A stretch of DNA of 64,000 nt from Clavelina lepadiformis. Lineage: Eukaryota; Chordata; Ascidiacea; Aplousobranchia; Clavelinidae. Below are positions 34,874-47,900 of the stretch, piece after piece (the stretch's first letter is position 1; each line of letters starts with the position of its first letter). Where the stretch lies: contig NC_135248.1 of the NCBI RefSeq assembly GCF_947623445.1, positions 13,277,820 through 13,341,819 on the forward strand, written 5' to 3'. The notes beneath the pieces are model-generated. The model did not search any database and was not told the origin of the DNA. It saw only the letters and a program-made list of their open reading frames with translations. The translations under genes were made by a program, and so were the position numbers.

Positions 34874-36436
34874 TGCGAAACACTGCTACCTTTTCGTAGC
34901 GTATTCGTAATTCGTATTCGGTTTCGTAAAACCTTGTTTAACTTTCATAGGTAGGCCTAATAGGTTAAAACGCGCTGAAACTGATTTTATGAATAATCCA
35001 TAAATCAAGTTAAAGTGCAAGAAATACATTACGTTATAAAAGAAAAACTACGATTAACCTATACGCACGTTACCGTTAGCCTAAATAAGCTCAAACGTAC
35101 GAGTAGTCTCTTTTGCGTTGGCTGTCCTGGGTTAGTAGCATAGCATATTACTTGAAACAAATCAGGCAAATCTTCATTTCAGTAAAGTCATAAATTTTAC
35201 TCGGTTTACTCTTATGTATTACGTCACGCCCTATTCCAACCAACCTAAGTCTCTTATGGTTGTTGGCACCATTAAAATGTTCTCCAGTGTAAAACAAAGT
35301 TACTATAGTCGGCTGCATGAAGGAAGCAAAATCAAACCCCGAAGTTATTTTGAATGATGTGTTGGCGGAATTGTATTTAGCGATGTTCTATAAACAGTTC
35401 ATATTGTTTTGACAAACTTCTTCGATAGGTGTTGTTCTCTTTTCAGAGTTGCCGACTCGCTCATATCGAAGTGTTTGCGCTTTGAATTTGCAATAATCAC
35501 AGCACCACGAATCTTCATTACTCTGTTTAGGTTTGCCACGTTTAATAGAACCTTTCTAAAAAACGTAATTCTTTTTGAGGGGGTAAATTTTTTTCGGTCG
35601 CCGATATATGTAACAATGAGAGTAACGCTTTGAGTCATAATGAACTTTCACTTAAATGTATCCAACTCGTCGAAGCAAACCTGTATATTTTGGAGGCATC
35701 CCGGTCTTAGCAGGCATCGGGGGTAGGGGTTCTCCACAGTTGAATAGCATATATATCATCCCCTACTACGCAATGAAGAAACACATTTCTGGTTTTAAAT
35801 TTACGAAAGTTTTAACCCTATTCTAACTAGGCTTGGCTTCTCCCGCACACTGTCATAGCAAAACGTGGCGTACAGTTGCATTGTTTGCTGTAGAAACTTG
35901 AAATTTGGTGACTTTTCCTAAAAAATGTTCAGCTATCTGTCCATGTTTGTTTGATAAAGTTGGATTTTGTAATTTTTAAGATATTGCGATATTTTCATAA
36001 TTTTCCTCTGCTTTGCTCTGCTCTCCGCATTGAAGCGTATTACTCATTTACGCACCAATAACTCGACTAACTATTCTCTTGCGTTCTCTTCTCGCAGTCA
36101 GCTGGTTTTCCGCACAGCGGGGGCGCGGCGTAACAAGAAGAATTTCTAGAAATGTGTCACTTTTAGAAATACTTAATTTACACTAAATTCACTTTCTTTA
36201 GTTTTACAATTATGATGTATACAGGAAGCCAGATGATTTTTCTACTAACCTGTCAAAATCCGATCAGTCTACGACGTATAGTTTTCTAGTAATTAACGAT
36301 TGAAAATGTGTGTGCGGGGTCGGCCACACCTAGTTTTTTAGTAAACTCGCGAGCCTGGTTAGGATAGGGTTAACATGACGGAATGGATCGAATTTGCGTG
36401 ACCGCTTTCCGCGATTAGTCATGAAGCTGTGGTTAA

Positions 36437-36631
36437 ATGGACAGTAGCACACAAGTTCAGCGAAACTTTGTTTTATTTTCGCTCACAAAATCGTATCTAA
36501 AACACGCGGGTCGAGTGCTTCGTAAAACTACCATCGCTCCAGCGACCACAGACAAGCAAAAAATACATTGTGACGTAATCAACGACGTAGTTTATGAGAT
36601 CATCAAAAGGACACAAAATAATTGCAAGTGA
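36437..36631 (+). CDS. Small open frame of doubtful status (64 codons)
   Basis: ATG 36437 to TGA 36631. The product is basic (LKHAGRVLRKTTIAPATTDK) with a short amphipathic C-terminal half (CDVINDVVYEIIKRTQNN). I recognise no family. There is no poly(A) signal close by and no splice partner. It lies in the CpG-richer stretch, where chance frames are longer. Listed because its composition is protein-like; likely to be spurious. Confidence 0.15.
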   Translation: MDSSTQVQRNFVLFSLTKSYLKHAGRVLRKTTIAPATTDKQKIHCDVINDVVYEIIKRTQNNCK

Positions 36632-38306
36632 ACAAAATGTTGAACTGACACAGCCGTGACCGACATACAATAGGCAAGTGTTGAGTAGAAAAGAAAGCGA
36701 CGTTCAAAAAGAGTACATACGACCACTGCTCGAGCGTTTAAGGTCTTGAGTGGCTTCACGACAAGACACGAGTAACTCGCTCAAAATCAGTGCAGATCGA
36801 AACCTGAATGTTTTGCTGCAGGATTTAAAGACAGAAATGAACACAAGATCAAAGCCAGTAAGATGCGGAGAATTATGATATCCATATATCGTTTGGAAAC
36901 GTAAATTTAACACTGATGTTTTTGGTGTTTGGTCGAAGTAACAGACTAGCAGCACCGGAAACTGGAAATTTTCCAAAATATTCAAGTAAACTCGAGATGA
37001 ACAAGTAAGTACACTCATGACACAAAACACATAGCAATGATAACTTTTTTCTCCATTTTTTATTTATAAAAAGACAAGGCTAACTGATAAAAACCATAAA
37101 AGTTAGTTGTAAAAGGCGGACAAAGATTAAAAAGAATCGTAGAAACCGCCCTCAATGCGCTCGAACCAGCGGACTCATAAAAATTCACAGTGCAATGGAC
37201 ACGGGCCCGGAGAAAACTCGTTAAAATCCACCCACGCGGTTTTGGGCCGGTTTTAACGAAAACTTGGAACGTACTGAGGTCATTCATTGTGGATTTAGAA
37301 ATCGCAGTTAACCAGATTTCAAACGATGACGCAAACATTTAGCAAAATTAGATGATTCGACAAGTTAACATCATATTAAGCAAGTTATTTGAATCCTTTA
37401 GAAAGTTTAACCATAATTTGGCACAGCTAACGTATTACACCTTCAATTAGCGAAGAGGAAAAATCATTCTGGTAAACAGAGCGCTGGTTTATTTACGTTC
37501 GAAAAAGTGCAAATAGTGTTTATGAAATATTTCAAGGTTTAAAGTGAAATAAGATATGATTACATGAAATATCATCATTGCACGTATCGGCCGTATAAGC
37601 ACGTTCACGGACGCAGCTAGTTGGCCGTTCCTCAATTTGAACAAACGATTTCTTTTCTTAAACGACGTGCCGCTAGATGATGATAGAGCGTCGGAGACGG
37701 TGCGTGAACCAACAACAAAAAAGATAAGATTTCTGACCCAATTTTAAAATGACAAACCATACCCCGAATTCATCGTGTTTTGTTAATATCACTAACCCAG
37801 TATAAATCGACAACAGAAAGCAAAAGTGGTCGCATTGACACCCAACACAAGTTAAAACCAATCACCGAGAAAGGCGAGGCAAAATGCAAACCCAAATTTT
37901 AAGGCAAAAGTGCAATAAGTCCGGGAGCGTAGACAAGCCAAACCTGCCCTAGCGATGACCGATGCATAAACGCAATAGAAAAGACACACACAAGCGAAAC
38001 ATGCGGTTGCGTGAGAACGGTCCGCAATCTGTTAAAAAGGGTTTATAGCACAAAACGAATTGCAATACTATGAAAGCGGACTGCTGACAAATCTGAAATA
38101 TGATTCTTGTTTGATATTCGTTCCAACAGGGGGTTCAAAACGACAAAAACAGAAAGCGATCAAAAAGACTTAGGCCGTCGGGCGCTTTTGCGTCGCAAAA
38201 TAGCGATGACGCAACTGATGACGTAATGAATTGATCACGTCAGAGCACGCTGATATAGGGAACTTGTATACCAGTAAAAGGCCACGTGAAGTTTGATTCG
38301 GAAAAA

Positions 38307-38483
38307 ATGTTTCGAAATTTTCGGCAAAAAATCAATAAACTCCCCGAAAACGAAAGAGCTCTATTATTGACGAAATTAAACGAAAGAGAGAAAATATTTA
38401 ACCAAATTATAAATTCTGAAGCAGACTTTGAAAAACGGTTACATACGTCAATGAATAGAAATTTCAACGAAAAGCCGACCTGA
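38307..38483 (+). CDS. Hypothetical small helical protein (58 codons)
   Basis: ATG 38307 to TGA 38483. The sequence is highly charged and predicted helical: MFRNFRQKINKLPENERALL, then a heptad-like run with LTKLNEREKIFNQI and a basic end (RLHTSMNRNFNEK). It lies antisense to, and about 500 nt beyond, the CNOT6 stop. Upstream are CRE-like sites (TGACGTAAT at 38219 and ATCACGTCA near 38234) and CACGTG, so a small intronless gene with its own promoter is possible. Length resembles small mitochondrial or assembly-factor proteins, but I identify no homologue. A chance open frame remains likely enough to keep confidence low. Confidence 0.3.
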   Translation: MFRNFRQKINKLPENERALLLTKLNEREKIFNQIINSEADFEKRLHTSMNRNFNEKPT

Positions 38484-38987
38484 TAAAGTGGAAGTATAAA
38501 CATCTAGATTTTTCGAAAATTATATATCTGGCAACCACTATTTATAGAATTATGACGCAGTCTATGACGTTATAGACAAAGTTTTTGGAATGAAAAGTTT
38601 TCACGCAAAACATAGTCAAGTGCAAAGAACAGAGATTGGAAAGGCTAAAACCTGAATGCGTTTCTCCAACTTTTCAGAGGACACTACAACCCGAAAATAG
38701 GTCCAAATGCACGATTTGAATCGGGGTTAGTCGGGGAAAATCCTACGACACAATTAAAAACCTTCATGAAAAGGTGAACCCTTGTAAGCAAAAGTATTAT
38801 AAAAAGTCGGTTTCTCAGGGTTTAGTTGAATGTCATAAAGCACTTCACAAAATTTAGATGAAATTTCGAATGGCGTGGGGCAAAAATTATCCATTTCTGA
38901 GCTTCTGCACTCAGCTATAGGATAACGGTGAGAATTCACTCAACACTCGAGTGTGTTTCCTCTGTCATCTCCATCGTCCGTGGGCGA

Positions 38988-41900
38988 CTACCTTCTTCCG
39001 TTTAACCCCATGCCTCCTAACATTCCCATGCCGCCCATGTGGGGCATGGAACCGCCGGTACCGTTGGGGATGTTGATGGGGCTGTTATTCAGGGAATTAG
39101 CCGACCCGGGACGGCCGACGGCGGGAAATCGGTTCTGCTGTTGCGGCGGTTGGAAGCCGTTCGATGAAAGCGAAGAACTCGTCGATGGAGGGAAACTGGA
39201 AGGCTGGGTGAAGAGGCTGTACGGGTGCGGGTGGTTATTGTACAAGTTTCCGTTCTGGGAGAGGAGTGGATGATTATTAGGGGTCTGCTGGAACCCCTGG
39301 GGCAGGAGTTGGAACTCCGTCACCACAGGAATGTGGTCGGAGGGCACGTGAGGGTGGGGACAGCCGACGATGTTGTTGATCTTGAACCAATGGCGGTCTA
39401 TTCCCCCCAAAACCCCGAGACATTTGAGCTGGGTTCGAGAATAAAAAATGTAGTCGATGATGCCCTATCAAAGAAGAAAATCTTTAACAATGGGAAAACA
39501 AGAAAATACTCAAAAGTTACGGAACAATTCTCTATTGTTTCACAAAACACGACGTTTACGAGACAAAAACTTTCCCAAATGCAGTGTTTATCCAACCTTA
39601 AAATAACGTTGTATTTTTTTAACCATAAGCTTCCATGAAACATTCCATTAGCAACGACCCCTCTCAAACGGCTTTAATGTCCGACCACAACATACAAGGA
39701 AATATTGAGATGGCAAAAAACAGCGAACCTTAAAGTCGTAGGTGTGATTGGAGTATTGTAGTAAGTGGTAGTTGCTTTCGTTGTAGCATGAATTCAACCG
39801 GAAAGGGTGAGTGATCGACTTGGGGTCAAACTGAAAGAAAAAGGACGATCTTAATTCAAGGCTATGACAGCAATGCACGTTTTAAATGCTATGGGAACCA
39901 TATGCCGGTGATAACATTATGAAAGCTAGTTGTGAATAATTTACTGGTCTTAAGATGCAATTGCAAATCCAGTTTAACCTTTACCAATCATATCATGAAA
40001 GCTTACGATGGACGTCGTAAGGCAGTCATGATCACAAGCATGAATACTTGACCACACCAACGTTCAAATTAACGGGTTAATAAAGGACCAATGCATACGT
40101 ATTGCGCACAGTATCTTTTACTAGCTTAGGTAAGGTTCAGCTGCATTTTGCAAACCACGTGGTTGCAATAGATGTCACAAAAGCAAATATAATCGTTTAA
40201 TTAAACTTTAATATGTTTCGAGCAACATTTGTTCATTAATTATTATCAAAGCTAGAATCAATTAAAACAGTTAGTGAAGCCAGTTGAATATACACGATGT
40301 CACAACATATAGTTGTTGGGAAAGGAAGGAATAAAAATCACCAACTGTTATAAGGTTGCTTTTCATCAACAACAAAAATGCAGCGGCTTTTACAGCAGTA
40401 AGTTACTTATAAAACCCGACAAGCTCAGATAGACACCTGTATGGTTCCATTCGTCCGTAGCCCATTGCCAAACGCACTCAGGCATTTGCTGTACTTGATT
40501 TCCTTAAAATCCTGATGAGTCGACGACACCTTACCCCTCTGTAGGAACTCGGTTACCCCTGAACGATAAAACGAGTTGTTTTACACTTTTAACGCGCGGC
40601 AATAAAAACACTATGACGTCACAACGATATCTGACCGGAGTCGGGAAGCGAGTTAAAATCTCCGCAGAGGACGAGCGGCATCTTGTGGCACTCCGAGGGT
40701 CCGGCGGAAGTCCTCCCTCCAGGCCGGAAGCTCTGGCTCGCCTCATCGCAGATTCTCTTTAACTCATGACACAACATTACGGTCTGGATGAGTTTCACGT
40801 CGCTGGGGAGAAGAGGCAAGAACAGGTTTGAATCAAATCCTGGCAGTTCCATGTCCATTCATCTCGGCGTTATTGATGTACATGGATTTCTGTGTTTGAT
40901 GCCCTTTGCTTTACCCCTAACCCTAACCCTTTTACTGGACGTGTCTTTGTCAGGTGAGTCATGTATTGTTTAGAACAAACTGATTTTAACTTATAATTAC
41001 ACTGAGCTAGTCCATTGCATTATCATGAAACACGTGTTTTATGTGCACTTGGTGTAAGGGTCGTTCTCTGGTATTAATACGGTAACAATATTACGATAAC
41101 AACAAGTAATAACAGTAATAAAGTAATAAAACGTCATCTCTGTTATTACGGGCACGATGCGGACGAACATTAATAATTGGCAGGTGCAAGCTGGCCTGAA
41201 TACTTTAACCCCAGGGAGTTGGACAAACGTTTGCATTTTGCAATGATAACTGGCATCGATTGACGACCAGAGGCTTAAAACGGACATAATAACACGAAAG
41301 ATTTAACCACAACGGCTCGCTTTATGCGACTCTATGTTTTGAAAATCAAGTCAATGTGCTTTTCACCATCATAACAGACCTGCAGGCGTTTTGAAGTGAC
41401 GCAAGCGATTATGACGTACACATGTTACGTCCAATTACGTTATCTACATTCGTGCAGAGGTTCACACCAAACAAGTAGATCGGTTTTTGATTACAACGAA
41501 TGCCAAATGTTGAACAAAGGGCGCCGTTTGCTATGAGTTACAATTTCAAGCAATCATGGCAGTGACGGCTTCCGATAGCTTGAACTATTTAATGACGTTA
41601 AAGTAGGTGTTTAAAAGCACTTGTTAAAAGTTAACAACTACTTCCACTCCTTACAAAATTAAATTAAACTTCAGATAAGAACGCAAAGACTTTAGGGCGT
41701 GAAATCGAGCAAAGATTATGACAAAATCGTTACGTAACAGCAGACTTCACCGATCGGATTAAAGCATAGCCTATGGCTGGTAGCTCACTATTATTTTCAT
41801 TATCACTCATTAGATGGTGGAAGGACAAGGTACAAGAAACAACAGCAAACTCTTTTGACTGGGAACGTTGAAGCAAGGAGCCAGTGACAAAAAACTTATT

Positions 41901-44900
41901 GTTCAAACTCGTCGTTCCTAAATGTGAAAGACGCTTTGAAATGGAGAAACCGGTTGTTTTGGACGGCGACTAAATTTGGTCAAAACAACTGTATTTTACA
42001 AAAGGTTGTGGTTATATACATGGCACAGCTAAGAGTGGTATTAGCTGTTAATTTGCTGTATGAGTTGCAAAATCCACGGAAAGTGCTTTCAGTTATTTCC
42101 GAAAATGCTTCATACTTGTATCAGTAGCTATTACTTCCCACTGTATAGTATGTACAGTTGTCCACTCACCTGAACTCGGGATCCCAATGCATGTGGGCAT
42201 TTGCAGCAAGCACGAGCTGTTTGGAATGGTCGCCGGCACTTCGAAAACCTGCCACGATAAAAGTGGGCTGATGTTACTCACTGCAATGAAATCACTTGTT
42301 GCTATTTTTGTGTGTAAACACCAAAATGTTGTGTGCTCGGAACTAGAGGACTGTATCAATAGATTAATCACTTCTGTCCTAGATAGGTTGAAAAATACCA
42401 GACCTTTAAAAAACCTTTCAATAATAAAAAAATACTGTTATGTTCATCTGGTAACTGTCGATTCAGATGCACAATTGTCACCTGACAAATTTAGGGCCTA
42501 TGTGGCAAGATCGTGAAACAAATACCTGCATTTTCATAAAGACCATCGTTAGTTTCTAACAGAGCTGCAATTCCGATGTTATCCTTAGTCATGACCCTAT
42601 TTAACATGTCCTCAGACCCTTCGTTATTCTGCATTGCGACCTGATTAAACTCCACCAGATATTCCTTTACGAGAGTGAATCTGTGAAGAAATAAGGATCT
42701 ATTTATAAGAGGGTGTTACAGCATAGCATTTTATTTCAATGAATTTTTTGAAACCTTTTTTCTAAAGTCCATAAAAGTGTGTCAGAAAACTACAGTGTTT
42801 TTTATTCAAGTTGTAAATATGCATAAACCCACATTTACATCCTGAAAGTATTTTCAGACTCAGTCCTGACTAATTTTAAAAGCTTGAAATAACACGCAAC
42901 CAATTTTACAAAGTTCAAGAAGGCTCTTCGGCAGGCTAGTGGTACTCAATGAAGCTCTATACCGCTCGTTATCGCCAAACCGCATTAAAAACATTGATAG
43001 TTACAATGAGTTTATGAAATGTGGCAGAAATTTAACTTTCTTGCTGACTGAATACTGCTTTAATCACCGCATTGAAACATACTGTTTGGATTTCATTACT
43101 TTGCATCAACAGCAGAACCACGTTAAGTATGGCCTGAAAAATTGTATTTCTCTACTGTTTCTAATATTAACACAATATGTTGTTGCCCTTAACCCAAAGT
43201 ATGGTTTGTTAGTAAGTTGATTTTATTTCATAAAACTTTTATGGGTGTCCGGATAAATTACGTAGAAAGTAAAAAATTCTTCAGCAAACGTTTACAAGTG
43301 CTAATGCCTAGTCCTGGAGTGTACATTGTAAACTCTCACAAGTGGCCAGAGACACTAACAGAGTATGAACGACCTAAATGAAGAAATTCAAATTAACATC
43401 AACAACATACTTGGATACTTTCCAGAAGATTGCACAGCCATCTACGTGCTGCTTGTCGTCTTCACCCATATGCTTGGCCCGTGACTTGGGGTTAAATATT
43501 CCCTCGTACCCATTTAGTTTCATCTCCGGGACAAACAGACTATGATACTCGCATGTTTCAACCTCCTAAAAAACGAAAGCATTCTGGCATGAAAGTTGTT
43601 GGAGTTTTATGCTACTGTTCATACACAACATCATGCAAATAGCTGCATGTGTTTTAAGACAAGAAAAACTTTAGAATAGAGATGATTCAATTTTGTCATA
43701 AATATAGCTGAAGTTATTATATAGCTAATCTCACAATGTTCTTTTTACAATAGATTTTATGTTTGTGAACTAGTTTCTATCTGCAACAGTGTCACAATAA
43801 ACTTGAGTTGAGGCATGACAATACGTTTATTAGCTTATTGAATCGCGTATTTGAGCTTAAGGAAAATTTTGCTATGTTTTATGCCAATCTTAACACATAA
43901 TTATGTGGAACAAGCAGATAACTGCAGTTTTATTGCTTTACTGAGTAAAACTTAAAGCAAGATCAGCAAAACTGTTTTTACACATTGTAAGTACGGTCGG
44001 CACATCCAAGCAGTCCTACTTGTTAAGCATGGTATACAAATGATCGCCATGAATTTGCTACGTTGTTACTTCCATATTTTGCTCTTTTCTCAAAACTGTT
44101 GAAATGTTGTAGTCTAGCATCGAAGGCAGTCAAACAGAATCCTACGTGCCTGCCTTCTTGAAAATATGACAGATTGTAATTATTTTCAGATGGGAAGTGC
44201 TCTGTCAGTTGCCGGCCTTTGCACATTAAACCCCATGAAATGTGTAATTGGACACTGAGCTATGTTTTTCCCAACAATGGGAAGTGTGGTTGTTTTTCAC
44301 ATGGTTTGAATTAGTTAGTTCATGGATCACAAGCACATCATTCACGATGTTAGAAGTATGTTGGTATCATTCGAAATTTCACAAAACTGCAATGATGGTA
44401 CTAAGGCCTTAAAATCATGCAAGGGCTATGATAACGTAACATCAATATGTCACAGCAATTGTTGTTTGAAGACGCGACTGTGTGTAAACCTACACATACA
44501 TTTGTCTCGCACTGATTTGTTTGTCATAAAGCGTATCATGCATTGTACACAATATAGGAATCGCAACAACATTATTATACAGGGTATAAGTGTCCAAACA
44601 TATTGAATTACTTGTCACACATTGCATCATGCTATAGCAAGAAAGTAAGCGTTGAAAACTAAAAAAAGCTTCTTTAAACTTTTGTGCATAGTTGCCTTAT
44701 TGCCAAATTTTGTTTCGGGTTTTCTAGTGATTAGTGTCTATTAAGTTTCATATTAATTTCTAAAAGAAGGCAGTTTTGCACAAAAAATTAAAAAGTTAAT
44801 CCAAAACTGCATTGTCGTTGATAAAAAACAACTTAAATAGTGCAGAAAAAAGATCACTCTAACCTGTAGTGCTACAATGTCGGCAGAGTAGTACAAAATC

Positions 44901-47900
44901 TCCCTCATAATGGTCTTTCTCCGATACTCCCAGTTCAGCGCCCAAGGTGGACAATATCCGTAAAGCTGAAAACAGACAAAATATTAGCAAAATATCATCT
45001 CGGATTACACAGGTGAATAAATTGAGAATAAATATGCTGTCCGGGTAAAATATTCATAAAGGAATGACACCTGCCGCATTTAAGCACAGCATTCTGCAAG
45101 CCACCATTATGTTCACAGATAATAATTAATAGTTAACCGGATCTGGTTGCAAGTGTGCCCTGGAGCAAGAGTCAAGGTCATATGCTGAAGATTTTAACTG
45201 CATAAAGCTTGTGATTTGAAAGCTGCGATTACATGCACAGCAAAGCAATTTTCTTTTCCTTTGTCTAGTCTAGTTATCAGTTTTTCAAGCTTGAAATTTA
45301 TGATGCACTTGGTTTGTGCGTGTGTATGTGTGATATAACAATATCAGTAATCCAGCATTGAAATATGATGATAATTAACAACATCTGCAACATTGCAGCA
45401 GATAACGTATGCAATTCATCATGCAGTGTTACAAACCTGTCGAGTGGCATATTTGTCACAAAGGACATTGTAGGACATTACGGAAAAAATTGCCATAGGT
45501 TGCGTCCTTTCGGGGTCGGAGGCATGCACCCATTCCCTTTCTGGGGGTTCTGGAGTGGTCACTGTACAAAAGACAAAAACAAAGAAATTGACTTTAAATT
45601 TAATATGCAAAATCTGCTAGAATGTGACTATATGGGCTGATGAGTAGCATGTCAACAACGTTTGTAATGATGCAGAAATTTATTGTTTAACGACAAAAAT
45701 AAAAGGCTGCCTGGTCATTATTATATAACTGATTATATACAAAGTTAGGCGACATGAAATTATATTGGCTAAAAGTACAAAGCGAAAAAAATAATCAAAA
45801 CCTTGAAAAACATCGCCAAATTCAACAAATTCTACAATGGTAATGCAAATGAGAATAACAAATGCGTACCAGCAAGATTATCAAGGAGATAAGTTAAAAG
45901 TCGACAAGGTCCAGTCTTATACAAATTCTGTATGTCAGGCTGCAAAGGATTCCCATTAAGTCCCAGCAACTGCAATTGAAAGAGTTTGCCGAGCTCGTAG
46001 GGGAGGACTCGAAGACTGTTGTGATTCAGCATCAACTCCCTATTACAAGAAATGTGACCAATCAAAAAAAGTTAACCTTGGTTAACCACCATTAATGAGC
46101 CACCAATTAACTGATATTTTTAAGTATCATTTAATGCTAAAAGTAAAAATTCAATTTAATGACCTCAAAATGGCATGAATAAGTCACCAAATACAATAAG
46201 CACGTGCAGAAAATATTCAATGATATAATTAATGAACAAAGACAAAAATCTTAAAAATATAAACTGACTTAAAGGCACTTGCTACATTTAACGAAAAACG
46301 TTAATGGAACATCATATAAGAACAACGTTTGGGACATTTGTTTTGGACTGTAGGTAAATAAACCAAATAACAGGGTAGCTGATCAGGGTAACTTAGGGCA
46401 CAGAAGATAAACACAGGTGCCTTTAAATTGTTATGTAGGCTAAGTTGGCTTCCATGTCGCCTAGGGGCAGTGAAAGATGTTTTGAAAATCTGACAGCATG
46501 CTATACTGTACTTAAATCTTGGTGGGTAACAAGCACCACCGGCTAAAACACATCGCTGAATCGTAGTTTTAAGAAAGATTCGTTCTTATCGTTGATAACA
46601 AACCTAAAAACGAGTCAGATAAAAGAGACAAAAGAGAGAAAAGAGAACGGAGTGTGGGGAGCAAAACAACAAGCTTCCACCGCCTAAGTACGCTCTTGTG
46701 TTCGGTCGCTGTGTATCCTTACGCCATGCTTGAGCAGGCACAGACTGTTGACATGCGTCATCCGAGCCATTTCCTTTCAATTATGCTAAGAAACGCGATG
46801 AATAGCGTGCACACACGAACAAAAACACGTTGTCCAGCAAAGAAACAGTTTGAGAAGACGTCTGGAAAGCGAGAGATGGCTACGCTAATGCTGGCAAGTG
46901 TAAGGGACCACGATAGCATCACCAGCGATATTTTAACACATAGGTTTGTGCGAATTTTGAACTTAGTGTCATTAAGAAGTCGTGGACTGTTAAAATAAAC
47001 AAAAAAAAGTTGCTGAAAACTCTGTGAAACACAACATACACAAAACGAGCGCGTAAAGCTGAATAATCGGTTTACAATTCACGTGGAAAAAACAAATGTT
47101 TATCATCCCAAAGCCAGCCTACACGACACAATGAGCTAACAATACCATGTGGTCGGTGGCTGGACTATTGTCGGGCAGCGCTGGCAGCGTGAATTAAGCA
47201 AACACAAGCTCCGTTTTCGGGCCAACTTTATGGACTTTTTGCAGGCAATTTACTACAAACATGTTCGTGACGTGGATTACAATGGAACACGAGTGAAGGT
47301 CATAGTCTGATATGTTGCGCTATAACTACGCACCGAGCTTTCAAAACGACATATGGCAGACGCATATAGCACATAGTTTACTATCAAACAAACCATTAGA
47401 CAACGACGTTACAAGATAAAATAGCACGATTGTAACACAGAGAATGACATGCTAATTGCAAACACAGTGGCTCGGATTACATTCTAAATAGTGCGTATAA
47501 GATCTGGTGGGTTTAACCTTCTGAAGAGAAACGAAAACTAACAGGTTTGGAACAAACTGCAATATGGAACTCCTATGATTGTACAAAGAACTTACTTATT
47601 TGTTAGTGATTATAAACAACAATCTCAGCGTTTTTATGTGACAACAAAGAAGAAGTTGTGGAAAGAGGATACCGAGGCGGCATTCCTACCTGTGATATCT
47701 GCAGTATTACCCACTGTTGCTTAACTTCTTATCATGCCAACATCGCATGCTTTAGTGTTATTTTAATTTATCCACTGATTGTGTTTCAGGACATCATCAC
47801 TTTGTTTATGATCTCTGACAGTTTGGAAAGAAGATTTACTACACTAATACTGAGCCCCATGTATAGCTAGAAATTTGCCCTACACCACAGACTTTTGAAA

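Larger units (their letters stand above)
34874..38987. other. Intergenic region between the FN3 gene and CNOT6
   Basis: About 4.1 kb. It should contain the FN3-gene promoter (above 34874) and the CNOT6 3' UTR (below 38987). The part from about 36.3 to 38.7 kb is visibly richer in CpG than its surroundings. Two small plus-strand frames (36437-36631 and 38307-38483) are discussed separately. No repeat family is recognised here. Confidence 0.45.

Noticed and set aside
35399..35638. Overlapping 74- and 79-codon frames on both strands
   Set aside because: Mirror-image open frames on opposite strands are a common chance pattern, and neither shows motifs.
36704..37338. Minus-strand frames of 108 and 92 codons between the FN3 gene and CNOT6
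   Set aside because: No domain, no consistent splicing with CNOT6 and biased Phe/Leu/Ser composition. They may simply lie in a long 3' UTR.
40913..40932. Telomere-like CCCTAACCCTAACCC
   Set aside because: Only two and a half repeat units inside a CNOT6 intron; too short to be an interstitial telomere tract.
46654..46998. 114-codon plus-strand frame inside a CNOT6 intron
   Set aside because: It starts at GTG, has no family motif, lies in a locally CpG-richer stretch where long frames arise by chance, and has no poly(A) signal or splice partner.
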